Source: Prorocentrum cordatum
Taxonomy: Eukaryota; Sar; Dinophyceae; Prorocentrales; Prorocentraceae
Direction of reading: 5' to 3'
Assembly (NCBI GenBank): GCA_963575745.1
Contig: CAUYUJ010008635.1
Span: forward strand, 57,501 to 121,500
DNA length: 64,000 bases
Every line of letters starts with the position of its first letter. Positions within the stretch are counted from its first letter, which is position 1. The notes beneath the pieces are model-generated. The model saw nothing but the letters and a program-made list of their open reading frames with translations. It ran no database searches and was not told where the DNA came from. The translations under genes and the position numbers were made by a program. Shown here piece by piece: positions 9,992 to 21,059 of this stretch.

Positions 9992-11534
9992 TTGGCTCAA
10001 GCATAGCACAGCATATCATAAGGGCCCTCATCCTATTCCCTTTCTGTACTCACTGCTACATCCTTCCTTTTCTTTCACTCACCCTCACTACCTGTACATT
10101 GATTTTCTTCTCTCATCTCGATTGCGGGCTCTTGCGGCGGGATACGGCCAATGGCATGGGTCTTACAATGCGCAGTACAATTTGCAGGACAAATCCCGTG
10201 GAGTACGATAGGCACCGCGGCCGCTGGATCTTATTCATGGGCTGCATCAGCCAGCTCACGATCTTACTCAGCAGCAGCTGCCATGCCGACCGATTGCAAG
10301 CAGGCCGCCATCCACACAACGATGGTCTGCTCGGGATTCCAGCCAGAATACTACCTGGTGCCAGGGCCTTTGGTTTGCCTCCGCTCCCGCCCCCTCCCGT
10401 TGCTCCCCGTGGGTCAGACGACGATGACGCCAACGCGGGCGATCAAGATGACAGTGCGACGGTAACGATCAGACCCATGATTGCGAATGCGGTTTCCACG
10501 ATTCTGCCTCCGCCCCCGCCCCCTCCTACCGCGTGTCCCCCGCCCGCACCCGTTGACCCTTCCCGGATCCTCAATGTGGTGACCCCCCCGCTTGTAGATA
10601 TTTACGGTGCGGCCGATTTCGCATAGGCATTCGGAGCCGATCGCAAGATCCACGAGTGGAACGACCCCAGCTTCGAACGACGCAACGACGATGACGCCGA
10701 CGGCACGCACGATAATCCCATAGTATACGACCGAAATGGCTACCAACGTTCGAGTTTGCTGACTCCGCTTCTAGGGCCCAATCCCCTGCCAAATCCAACA
10801 AGGAAGGTCGTCAGGATTCCAGCTTCGGCTCCAGCATCGGCTCGCACCACGGCGGGCTCGGCACCTACATCGACTCTCACTACGGCATCTATACGCGCAC
10901 GGCCAGTCCGACTTCGGATCCCGGAGCGACAGCCTCCAACACGACTACTACGTCATCAACGGTCTACATTACTTCGGTTACCAGGGTAGGTGCCACCACG
11001 GCAGCGACAATTTCCAACATCGCGACTACGACGACATCAACGTACGACAATGATAATGAACGGCACGGAGACGACGATCAACGTTACGACGTTTTTCCGA
11101 CTCCCATTTGTGTCATCAGGTTCGATTATGATCGCAATCAGTTAACACCGGTTCCCACGGTCCGTAGGATCCCGATTACGGTGACAACGACCCCGGCTAC
11201 TACGACCACATCATCCACTAAGTATCCGATTTCGGGGAGGGCTACACCATCTGCGGCAACGGCTGTAGCTACAGAGCAGACCATTCTGCCCAGGCTACAT
11301 TTCACTGGGGTACGGTTCAACTGCATGTGGCGCAATGGCCAAACATCAAATCAAAGGTTGGCAAACATCTTCAAGCATGAGCAGGGTTGGATACGTTGCG
11401 ATTACTGGTTTCAAATATTACATCAAGTATGGTTTCGGCGGTTACGCACACGTCCGTACACTAGGATATTGCACTTTGTATTGGCCGCTCTTTACGGTGT
11501 TCAGAATGTCTATCCAATCAAAAAGTATATATGA

Positions 11535-11942
11535 TTGTACCGTCTTACACCGTATGCAGGGGTACGAATCGGCGAAGCTGCGCATCCAGGTCCTCCCAAG
11601 GCACCCGCACGGATCGACGAGACACTCCAGTTATTGGGTTTGGGACCGATTGAAGATCAACGGGCGGCACACGGACCTCATCATCCATCGCGAACTACAG
11701 TGCCACGCGGACCACACCCTCCACCTCGGCCAGCTACTCCTTGGCCCTTCACTCAACCCACTCTTCTATCCCATTTACCGCCCGACCCAATGGTCCTTGA
11801 AGAAAGGCGCGTTGAGGGACCCGTGGAGCCCCTCTCCCCTGGAAGGGCCGACTATGAACCTCCCCCTTCCGAACGTTCAAGGCCACACAGGCCCCATTGC
11901 AGACCATGGCAGAGTGGCATGCGACATTGGGGGCATGAGTGA
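11535..11942 (+). pseudogene. RIGEAAHPGP segment of RT-element polyprotein
   Basis: A 135-codon frame beginning MYRLTPYAGVRIGEAAHPGP, a motif I associate with the N-terminal part of RT-like ORFs in dinoflagellate genomes. It is followed by Pro-rich low-complexity sequence and DETLQLLGLGP, and the frame is lost at 11942 while the adjacent frame carries the next conserved block (CDIGGMSDLDDDD). No catalytic residues lie here; its role in the element is unknown. Confidence 0.7.
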
Positions 11943-12437
11943 TTTGGACGACGACGATGATGATCATGCTCGGGGAACTGACGATCAGAGCGAATACGCC
12001 ACTCCGCTTCCTACCCCTGGACTTCCGCCAAACCCCCGTCCGCCCTGCCTACGCCCTTCCCTGCGGCTGGCTGACGACCTCGACAACGACGATCGACGCA
12101 ATGAACTTCCGACTAACCCCGAGGTTTCAAGAGGATCCCCTCGAATCAACCGAACCCTCGGCGTTTTAGGACTTGGCCCAAGAACCTTGACACCTATGCA
12201 ACCGGCGCCTGTGCACGCCCCAGCCAGCCTCGGACCAAGGCCCTATCTCGAAACGAATGCGCCACCCCACCCTATTGAGCGTCGCGATCCGCCTGGCGAC
12301 GCCCAAACGTCTCCCCGAACTCCCCGCGATCCCAACGACGCAACCACTGCCCAACTTCCATCCCCATCCCACCACCTGGACTGGATTACCGACCAAGGCA
12401 ACATGGAACCACACCTCCGCAACCACGCCCATCACAA

Positions 12438-12875
12438 ATGCCAGAAGACTATCCTGATCTTATGCTTACTGGGGATTCCCGCGAACTTGCTTCTGAAATT
12501 GTAGAATTGTTGGACGGATTGCCCAAAGGATATAATGAAAATGCGGTTTTATCTCAATATCGACGACACGAGTGGTCTACAGTTATGGTGCCTATCGTCT
12601 GGTCAGCCGCCGCAAAGGACGCAACACATGCAATATTGGATTGGATTGAGCATTTACTGTTGTTTCCTGGAAGTGCGGTCAGGGATATCACATGCGCGGA
12701 AGATTTCAATGCGGCCCGTCTCCAGGAAATTTACGACGCTTTGCACGAAGCATCTCAAGGTTCGGGGATACACGGTCCAAAACATTCTCTTGGTTGGTTA
12801 CAAACCGAAGAATTCGATGCGACGTGGCTAAGAATTGGAGGGAGCATTCCTAGGGATATTTTTTCAACCACCTGA
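12438..12875 (+). pseudogene. Conserved block upstream of RT, copy 1
   Basis: A 145-codon frame with SREL.SEIVELLDGLPKGYNE, then RRHEWSTVMVPIVWSAAAKDATHAILDW, then EEFDATWLRIGGSIPRDIFSTT. The same blocks recur in copies at 15210-15600 (LLPIIWPAAGDDETHPILDW; EGFDMTGRDVGGNMTREI) and 21490-21600 (EEHRWSKLILPLVLAAAGDTDD). Three diverged copies keeping the H-W-S...P...AA..D pattern show that it is a genuine protein segment of the family. No known domain recognised. It ends 13 bp before the inverted RT copy begins. Confidence 0.7.
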
Positions 12876-13046
12876 ACACAGTGACAAAGACACCGGGTGC
12901 AAACGACGCCAAGTGAGGCGAAACGCAGACGCCGCAGCAGCGCTCTAAGCAGCGTCAAAGGAGGAGGAAAAAAAAAAAAAGGAGGAGGAGGAGGAAGAGG
13001 TGGAGGAGGAGGAGGAGAAGGAGGAGGAGAAGGAGGGGGAGAGGAA

Positions 13047-14168
13047 TTACACGATCTCAAGGTCGGCCAACCCAGGTGCCGCCTCCAGCGGTGTGTCCTG
13101 TAGGTCGGCCTCGTCGTGCAAAACAGCATGCGCGGCAGCGGATTGTAAGGCTATGCCTAATATCCCCCACCATCGGTGGAGGAGGCCTAAAACGGCGCCT
13201 TTACGGGCGCGTGCGTGCATACCGCGCGTGTGTGCATAAGCTAGAACAGGCACTAACCAAATGGATTGCCGTCCCCATCTGCCATACACTTCAGATCCCA
13301 ATGATAATAGTTTCCCCGGCCCTGTCGTCACAACCTCCTGGTACGTGGCATTAGTATTATTCTCTTCGTTCGTCAATAAGCGCCCTCCTTGGTTGCTCGT
13401 TCCTGGTCGGGGTTTGCCGTTGCGGGAGATCGGAGACATCACACATACATCACAAAACAGGGGCACGCCATGAGCAACCGATAACCTTGGAACAACGAGA
13501 TCAAGTCTTCGCAAGTCCCCAGCTGGCACGGGGATGTGAGTGTCTCGGAAGAGACGTTCAACATTACGATTTGGTACATTGCCCCCAGTCTCCGTAAGTA
13601 CTTGCCTCCACACCGACACCATTATTGTATGCCGTGCGTGGAGGCGGGCACCGTCATTGTTGGCAAGTCGGGAGAACCCATGCGGGTCAGGTCCGCCGCA
13701 CGTCACTGCAAGTCCCCGTCGTCGCCGCACCGCACGTCTCAGTGTATCGCTGTTGCACGTCGTACCGGGGGCTGTAGGGCAGATTGTCAACCATACGCTG
13801 GCATATGGACCCATACACGATTGCAGCCGTGATTTTCCACGCGAGCTTGCATTCGCCCTGAAGTGTTTTGCGGGTAGTGTTTGTCGAAGTTGTTCTTGCG
13901 CCGCTTTCTCTAAATCATTGGATGCGTGGAATTGCCATCCATGTGCCCATTCTCCCAGAGTCAAGGGATTGTCCGTGGGGTCAGGGGCCTCAGGCGGCCG
14001 GGGGCCGGTTGCAATATCATGCCATGCAGGTCGTTCTGCCCAGCCCACTTCTTCACACGTTTTCCCGGCACGTTTCGCGTGAAGGAGGCACGCCGGCCGG
14101 CTCCCTGGGCACCTCGTCTGCAGGAGTAGTTTGGATTGTCGTGAGATGGAAAACCATATTCTGCCCAA
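13047..14168 (-). pseudogene. C-terminal extension of RT element, copy A
   Basis: 373 codons in the frame that takes over from the RT domain; it overlaps it by about 115 bp, so a frameshift separates them. Visible blocks: GEWAHGWQFHASNDLEKAAQEQL, GPDPHGFSRLANNDGARLHARH, RLFRDTHIPVPAGDLRRLDLVVP, PLFCDVCVMSPISRNGKPRPG, TYQEVVTTGPGKLLSLGSEVYGRWG and LHRWWGILGIALQSA, ending LADLEIV-stop. The pattern D-x16-D in LDLVVP...FCD followed by a conserved EVYGRW is reminiscent of a PD-(D/E)XK nuclease core such as in R2-type elements, but spacing is not exact; this is only a hypothesis. Sequence diverged but colinear with 9540-9978 and with 18843-19310. Confidence 0.75.
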
Positions 14169-15207
14169 GCCCAGGGAATCGCCATAACAATTCTGGGAAA
14201 CAGTCCGCCCAGCTCGCCCAGAAAGCAGCTGGAGCAGTCCTTGCCGAATCCCGTAATCCTAGTCCTCCGAGCCGTAGTGGGAGGGCCACTTGAGCAACCA
14301 CGTTGTCGTACGTAACCCCATGCAGATCGAAGCTCCATGCCTCCGGAGTCGCGATGCCGAATAGGTTGCAAAACACATTTAAGATGCTCTCGCCATGCGA
14401 TGCTGTTGCTATTCGCGCATGGCGCGGCAATGTCCTGAGCAAGTGGTTTACCCTGGGTACAGCGCAGAAGTAGAGCATAAGCCACGCTGCTTGTAGGGAG
14501 GGGAGCTGTGGGATGTAGTGTAGTAGCTTCTCCCTCTCACAAGCCAATCGTGCCCCAAATGTTTCCACGAAGGCGTCCGTTCCAAACGGTGTTCCAAGAA
14601 TATTGATGCCTCGTTCGTTGTCGGGTTTGTCGCATTTCCATGCGTCCGGTGAGGTGGTATTGGGTTCCGCTGGGCATGGTGCAAGAGTAGGGCCCCAGAT
14701 CGCCAGTTTCCCAAGGTTGACGTCGATGTGGCACGAGGTGGACAGTTCTCGTTGCACCAAGTCGAGCACGTAACGAACCTCGTCTGGGTCGCACACGACG
14801 TAGATGTCATCGAGGTATGCAATGACTTCTGCGCCCGGCGGTAGGCCATTTCGGATCTTTTTGAGTGCAACATTGATGCCCAGGCAGAACAAGGCCGGCA
14901 TTAGCGCATCTCCTTGTTCCCCGCCATCCCCCTGCAATATCATGTGGGACTTCCTGTGTTCATCCACACATATGGGACAAACGCATTCACTTGCAACCAG
15001 CTGCCGCACGATTCGGCACCGCGTGTCTAGCTGCAGTGGTGATCTTGCTCCGGAATCCGAGGGTACGGCTCTACATCTCCCGTTCGTTTCGACCTCCACG
15101 GCTGCCCCGCTCACCACCTCCTCTTGTCCGTTCCGCAGATCAACCCAGCCAGCTTGGACAGCTCCCCGAATATCTCCACTTGGTGCCTCAACAGCAAGCT
15201 TGATCAT
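14053..15207 (-). pseudogene. Reverse transcriptase domain, copy A
   Basis: 384 codons. RT motif B appears as ILQGDGGEQGDALMPALF (residues about 90-107), motif C as YLDDIYVV (131-138, both catalytic Asp present) and motif D as HIDVNLGKLAIWG; thumb-like segments NILGTPFGTDAFVETFGARLA and LPRHARIATA follow, then VALPLRLGGLGLRDSARTAPAAFWASWAD. These match the dinoflagellate RT family strongly. The first 65 codons do not show the expected motif A (an AYDxVS equivalent is present in copy B), so the RT core is incomplete. At the 3' side the protein continues in a different frame after about residue 350 (see 13047-14168). RNA-directed DNA synthesis was its role; this copy should be dead. Confidence 0.85.
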
Positions 15208-17409
15208 GTGTGAACAGACTACTGCGGCTACTTGACAGGGTTGCGCCAGGGGCGAAAGATGAAGATGCAGTCGTGGACCTATGTCGTCAACATCAAGTCC
15301 TTTGCGCTATTACCGATTATTTGGCCAGCTGCGGGGGACGACGAAACCCACCCTATATTGGACTGGCTTGGGCGGACTATCACTCGATATGGCCCTAACC
15401 TCGCTACACCAAATGGGATACTCACTCCAACGGCAAATCACAATATGTTTATTGCACTCCGTGGAGCGCTAAAGCTTATGGGCATTAACGACTACGGTTG
15501 CGAAACGAAGGTTTCGATATGACCGGGAGGGATGTGGGAGGAAACATGACAAGAGAGATACAAGAACACATAATGGATCGGGCTACAGCGCACGAGCCTA
15601 CGGCGGGTGGATTCGAATCGGCGCTTGTAGGTGGGTGTATCGCTCTATTCAGACTCCCGGAGATCATATGGTATATTTCGCATGCGTTGCGTGTTCGGAT
15701 TGCTCACCGCACGCCCGCGCACCGACTTCTACCACTTCGACCTTCTGGCACTACCAGGACATGCGCCCCGTCTCGACCTTCTCCGCGAAAGACGACGGCA
15801 TCGACCCGCAGGACTCGCACCGTTGGTAGTGGGATGGGCCTACATATCGATCATCGACCTCGTAGTTGAGATATGTACACCAATACGGACCATGCAAACA
15901 ATCCGTAGTGCATACAGGCGCAATACCTACGTATCTTAACAAAAATGTTGGTGGCGGTGGATATGTCCTACATTACAGACAATTCCGATGGCCCTTTTCC
16001 TACCGCAACATGACCTTATTTATCCTCGTGCCCCGGCTCTTGCTGCACCATGCGAGCCGGGGTGGGAAAGTTGGGGGACGAGAGCGCATTGCATGGTTTA
16101 GGCGCTGGGACAATGGCTTCAACACACAGCACGATGACACGACACACAGCCAAAAAAAACCGCATTACAACTAAAACAAACACAAAAACTCGCAACAATG
16201 AAAGAATTGAGCCATGCGGCGCGCGTGCTGTCGTCTTTTTCGAGGCCCTTTGGTGAAGTAGCAGAAAAAGGCTGGCTCAAACACAAATTCCGGATATTAC
16301 CGTTGATGCTCTACAATTGTTGTCCCTCGCACTTCTCACCAAACCAAATAATCGGACCAAGGGAATCTCAGCTGGAAATACATGTCGCCGACTGCTGGCG
16401 CAGACGCCTGCAAGAAAATACGGCCAGATTCTTCGATCTGCTGTCAGGGCCGCTGAATTCTGTGAATGATGTAATGCCAGCGCGACAGACACAATTATTC
16501 ACTACCTGGAGTAGGTTGCGGAAACTTACCAACGCAGGGTTGTTATGAGCATCCATGGTGTTGGAGCGTTTGATCATGTCAATAGAGCCTTGATGTTCGA
16601 ACAATTAATGAGCGACTAATCGTTGCAAGGTTTGTTGGGTGTCGTCAGACAATGCTACGTCTTCCAATATCAATTTCTGTGGCAAGACGACAGTGGACAT
16701 GCGCAACTATGCCAACATGATTATGTCTTGCACTGCGTGCTGCATTATGCCGGATTCGCGATCATCTCCCGTCAGGGGCAGAGATCTTTGCATATTTGGA
16801 CGATATGTATGCAGTCTGCGAACCAGACGAAATTTCGACTATATTCCATGATGTCAGGGAAGAATTGCTGCGAACATGTTGTCTTGATGTCAACATGGGG
16901 AAGCTGGCAATGTGGGGTTACACGGCCAGTGCGTGTCCAAAAGCGTTTAGTGCTGAGATTCCAGACGCTGGGCGGTCCAGCAAACCAATGGAAGAGAGGG
17001 GCGCACGCGTGCTAGGAGCTTCATTTTTAAGACTAGTGTTGGTGCCAACCTAATTGCAGAAAAGACGAATTTGATTACCTATATTACAAAAGTCTCCAAT
17101 GTGCAGGTGCCTCGGTTACTATTGTACGATTGTGTCGTGCCCAAGCCCAGCCATATCGTACGCACCACACCCCCCCAATTGGTTTGCCTGCTCATTGGCA
17201 AAAACGTACGATGCAAATATCTTAACGACATGGTTTATATTTGCTATCCCCTCAAGAACGGCACGGGACATAAGGTTACATGGGATACGTACGACTTTAT
17301 GCTATTACCAAAAAGTGCTTTGCTGACCGGGACGGGGTTAAAGAATGTAGTCTGCACGAACACAGAACCATATTGGTGAAATTAGGTAGTGCTGAACACG
17401 GAGGCCGGC
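15208..17409 (+). mobile_element. RT-element copy C (N-block to RT thumb), decayed
   Basis: Plus-strand fragment. It starts with LLRLLDRVAPGAKDEDAVVDL (15210), shifts frame to KSFALLPIIWPAAGDDETHPILDW and NEGFDMTGRDVGGNMTREI, and continues about 1 kb later with an RT remnant: YLDDMYAVCEPDEIST at 16793, LDVNMGKLAMWG near 16890, and HKVTWDTYDFMLLP / LLTGTGLKN near 17270-17345, all matching copies A and B. Many stops and shifts: a fossil. It ends at about 17409, where a new 5' end (TTGGCTCAAG) begins. Confidence 0.7.
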
Positions 17410-18110
17410 TTGGCTCAAGAGCTCAAATGCTGAAGGTTATTCCGTGCACGCTTTGCTACTCCTACCTCCCGTTCCTTATTACCACCTTTTTTCTTTCACT
17501 TATTTCTTACACCGCAGGTCTATTCATTTTTTCTCTTGCTCTCATCCGCGTGCGCTGGTGACACACAAGTGGGTTAATGGCATGGATATTTCAACACGAG
17601 AGGATGGTCGTTTGGAACCGGGTCTGGGCTACATGCAGTCGGGTTTACGACTGAACATCATCTGCAGCATATCGGTCTTATGCGACAGAGTGCAAGCAAG
17701 CGTCGATGCATTCTTCATGGTGCGGGGTACCGCCCAGACTACCATATCATTCCCAACTTGCAGCCTTTCGCCCTTAGATGAGGCTGGCTCGTAATTGGCA
17801 TCGTCGCCGGCTACCTAGTGATAGCATTACTTTGCCATGGCAGCCAACGCTTTGGGATCAGAGGGGATGCGGAGACATAATTTACTCTACCACGTGCGAG
17901 CACACAGGAGACCAGCTTCACAAGAGTTCGCAGCCCTGGTCAACACGAACGAAGCCGACATGCTATATCGAATAATGGGTACCACCTCCTGCACACCGCC
18001 CTGTAGGCCTGGAAAGGCGTACCACATGCCCAGAGGTATTGACATCACAGCGTTTTATGAATGGAACGCACGTGGCCGACGATATTTTGCAAGATCCGGC
18101 GTGTGAGTTC
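17410..18110 (+). mobile_element. RT-element 5'-end copy D
   Basis: Begins at TTGGCTCAAG (17410-17419). The following 150 bp align with 10002-10150: TATTCC, GCTACxCCT, a T/C-rich stretch with CTTTCACT, then TTCATTTTTTCTCTTG and AATGGCATGG. After that only short broken frames remain. It stops near 18110 and is followed by a GGGGCCTCTTGG-family repeat. I take this as a 3'-truncated or internally deleted copy of the family's 5' region. Confidence 0.6.
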
Positions 18111-18204
18111 AAAAAAGATGTAGGCCAGGGTGGCTCTGCCGGGGTAGGGGGGGTCCACGGATTGGGTTCGGTTGGTCGGGGTTCGGTTGGCCAAAACGAA
18201 CCCC

Positions 18205-18625
18205 CCCAACGTTGTTAAGAAGCCGGCAAGACAGGCCAGAACATTTCTGGATCGCGCAAAAATCGATCCAAGACGCCGAACATGAACCCAAGACACCCCA
18301 AGAGGCCGCCAAGACGCGCCTAAAGGCCCCCAAGAGGTCTTCCAAAAGGGTCCCGACCGGCCAAAATCATCGATTTCCCATAGGAAAACCTGTGTCGAAA
18401 ACTGCATAAGAGGTCAAAAAGGTTTCTGGACGGCCTAACAAAGGTTTAGGCAGGCCCAGGAGGCACCCAAGACGGCGCAAGAGGGCTCCAGGACAGGCCC
18501 AAGAGGCGCCCAAAAGGGCTCCAAGACGGCCGAAAAAAGGCCTAAGACGGCCCAAGAGGCCCCCAAGAACCCCCAAGACGCTCCCAAGAGGCCCCGAAAG
18601 GCCACCAAGGACCCTCCAGTGTCCA
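18205..18625. repeat. GGGGCCTCTTGG family, copy 2 (reverse orientation)
   Basis: CCAAGAGGCCCCCAAGACGG-type units with the shared core AAAATCATCGATTT near 18363. As at 53930-54530, it runs straight into a (CAT)n microsatellite. Confidence 0.85.
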
Positions 18626-18632
18626 AAACGGT

Positions 18633-18709
18633 ATCGTCATCGTCGTCATCGTCATTATCATTATCACCACCACCACCACCACCATCATCATCATCACCAT
18701 CACCATCAC

Positions 18710-18753
<44 letters not shown>

Positions 18754-18771
18754 ACATCATCATCATCTCAA

Positions 18772-18814
<43 letters not shown>

Positions 18815-18841
18815 GTCATCATCATCATCATCATCATCATC
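18633..18841. repeat. (CAT)n microsatellite
   Basis: ATC/CAT triplets with CAC and CGT interruptions. The minus strand gives poly-Met/Asp/Val frames of no significance. RT-element copy B ends exactly at its right border. Confidence 0.95.
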
Positions 18842-19510
18842 CGAAGCGCCCCGGATCGGCGGCACTTCCCGGAAACCATTTCAATACTTACCTCCACGCA
18901 TTCACCATGTTTGCGTGTCGAGCGTGCAACGCCCCGCCCAAAACAATAACGAACCGTCAATGCTCCTGTGGATCAAGACCGCCCAAACTCACATCTATTC
19001 CCAATCTCTGTCGGACTCCGCATTGCAGCTTATTATCTGGAACATTATAAATCGTCAACAAATGAGACATACCACCGGATCGCCGGCTAGGTAGCATACA
19101 TTGGACTCGTAAACGTGTTTCGGCTGCATATTTGATTGCACTTGAAGCTCGAAGTTGTCATCCATGTTTCTCCATTCCCGTACAAACAGGCACGTCTGGT
19201 GTGGACGATCTGGCGGACGAGCCACGGCTGCCAAACCCGTCCAAGAGGAGCGCGGTCGGTCCACCCTGTACCCACGCACTCCGTGCCTGCCTCTTCTGCC
19301 GCAAGCACACATGCTGGGACATTGGAAGACTCCGTGTAAACCGCCGTGAGGTGGAATACTCCGCCCAATCGCCGGAAATTTGATAGTTAATGAATGCAGA
19401 ACATCTGCCTAACTGGCCCAGTAAGCTGCCACAACTATTCTCCTACAATTTTGCAGTCTCATTCCGCCCAATCGTATCGGTAATTCTGATTATTGTGCCC
19501 ACATGTCGTA

Positions 19511-20335
19511 CTATATGCCGTGGACGTTCGCATTCCAAATATTTGCGTCAAGGATGCCGAAAATACGTTTGAATACCGTCACAATAATGTCGTCGTAGGC
19601 GTCTGCGACGGGCTTAACTTTATTTGGTGGGAGTGTCCGCAAAATGTGGTTTAGCCGCAGCACCGCGCAATAATATAATAATAGCCATGCCGATTGCGCT
19701 GAGGGGAGCTTAGGAAGAGCTTCAAGTAGCTTCGCCCTCTTTATAGCAAATTTGGCCCCGAAATTTTGGATATACTCGTCACTGCTGCACCCAAGATCTT
19801 GATCTCCGTTTCGTGTAGTGGGGCATCGCATTTCCATGCTCCGGGAGCTGTCCGCCAAATCTGGGGGGCACAGGTTGGGTGTCTTCCCCCAGATAACCAA
19901 TTTTCCTATGTGCACGATCTGGCATACATTATCTAAAACAATGTGCACATCGTGTAAAATAAACGGCACGTCGGATGGGTCGCAACACGCATACACATCG
20001 TCCAAATAGGCAACGAATTCCGCCCCTGGAGGTAGCCGCCGGCGGATTTCTGCGAGTGTAGGGTGCAATAATAAACAGAAAAACCCAAACATTAATGCAT
20101 CGCCTTGCTCCCCATCCCCTTGCAAAATGGTATGCGTCACTCCATTATCATCTATCCATTTGAATTGTGATTGTACGCCGTACCATTGTAGCACGAAAGG
20201 GACCAATCCGTGCAAAGCAAGATTGGACATGAATTGCTCAAACATGCGTATACAGCTAACGTTGTCGTACGCTCCCACCCTATCGATACTGATAATGACT
20301 TTGCCGGGGTGGGCGTCGGTCAGGTACCGCAACAT
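19511..20335 (-). pseudogene. Reverse transcriptase palm, copy B
   Basis: 274 codons with all three catalytic motifs: motif A ISIDRVGAYDNVS (Asp at about residue 24), motif B ILQGDGEQGDALM (70-82), motif C YLDDVYACC (110-118), then IVHIGKLVIWGKTPNLCPPDL and LLLYYCAVLRLNHILRTLPP. The catalytic aspartates are intact, yet the gene is broken on both sides (fingers in another frame, stops beyond 19511), so I call it a pseudogene. Closest relatives in the window are copies A and C. Confidence 0.85.
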
Positions 20336-20424
20336 GTGGATGGCAACATTTATTCCACTATGATCCGATACACCAAAATTAAATTGTTCGACGTGTTGTC
20401 GGAATTCTGCCTGGTATTGTCGTG

Positions 20425-20640
20425 CTAAAATGTTTTCGTCACCAACCGTCGTAACGTGTCGCCTGCTGCGATGCCCCTGATGCCGTTGTCTGGCTTATTC
20501 AATGCAGTAAGGCACGAAACACGTAGCAAATTCGCGATTTGCCAGGGGATCTTAGCTTGCGCGAGGATTTGCCACATCGCATAAAGATTGCAAACCAGTC
20601 CTCCAGACAAAATTTGTACTATTCGTACCGCCCTCCCCAT
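20425..20640 (-). pseudogene. RT fingers segment, copy B
   Basis: 71 codons ending SCLTALNKPDNGIRGIAAGDTLRRLVTKTF, the fingers block that precedes motif A in this RT family (pattern LxKPxxGxRGIAxGDxxRRLV). A frame change separates it from the palm frame at 20335. It belongs to the same ancestral ORF. Confidence 0.8.
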
Positions 20641-21059
20641 ATCCTGCTGCTGAGACCTCCTGACCGTGGTTGCAAACAGAGCCCAGTCTAAGACGATCGT
20701 TGCGCAGGATTGAATGTTGGTAAATGCGGTGGGAGCTGCTCTGCTGGTTACGTCGGCCGCAAAATTGGATCTTGGAGTTGATCCAGGGTGACTTGTGTAC
20801 TTGGGGCAACGCCTGGCGATGTAAGCGCTCGGGCTGCGTAGCTAAGTTCGCCTTTTTGCACAAGTTCCATAACGACATCGTGAAGGTGATCGTCAGGTTC
20901 TGCACGTTGCGGTTGTCGTTTACGCCGGCGTTGTTGGTTTGCTTGTTGTCGTGTGTGTATTGTTGTCGTGCTTTGTCCAATAAAGCATCCCTCCCCCTTG
21001 CATCAAAAACAACGAGGGATCGTGCCCGGCCCAAGTACCCTTGAAAGACCTCCCACGCC

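Larger units (their letters stand above)
9992..12880 (+). mobile_element. RT-element N-terminal portion, plus-strand copy
   Basis: A 5'-end copy of the RT family. It starts at TTGGCTCAAG (9992-10001), followed by a pyrimidine-rich leader also found at 17420-17560. The body is open in overlapping frames: 9982-10626 (Pro-rich, with a DDDDANAGDQDD acidic stretch), 10716-11534 (Thr/Ser-rich, no Met), 11535-11942 with the family hallmark VRIGEAAHPGP, 11335-12504 (GRVACDIGGMSDLDDDDDD), and 12438-12875 (RRHEWSTVMVPIVWSAAAKD). The hopping between frames means the ORF is frameshifted or was spliced. No RT follows in this orientation: an oppositely oriented copy begins at 12893. Confidence 0.75.
12893..15207 (-). 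mobile_element. RT-element copy A (RT palm to 3' end)
   Basis: A 2.3-kb 5'-truncated copy read right to left. Order on the minus strand: RT palm and thumb (15207-14053), C-terminal extension (to 13050), stop after APGLADLEIV, (TCC)n tract (about 12960-13045), then GACGCCGCAG-containing 3' sequence to 12893. It is inserted head-on against the plus-strand N-terminal copy at 12880 and abuts another plus-strand fragment at 15208. The 3' structure matches the fragment at 9335. Confidence 0.85.

Noticed and set aside
18908-19048. Small Cys-rich plus-strand ORF (FACRACN...QCSCGS)
   Set aside because: It is antisense to recognisable RT-element C-terminal sequence (ALHARHANMVNAWR on the minus strand).
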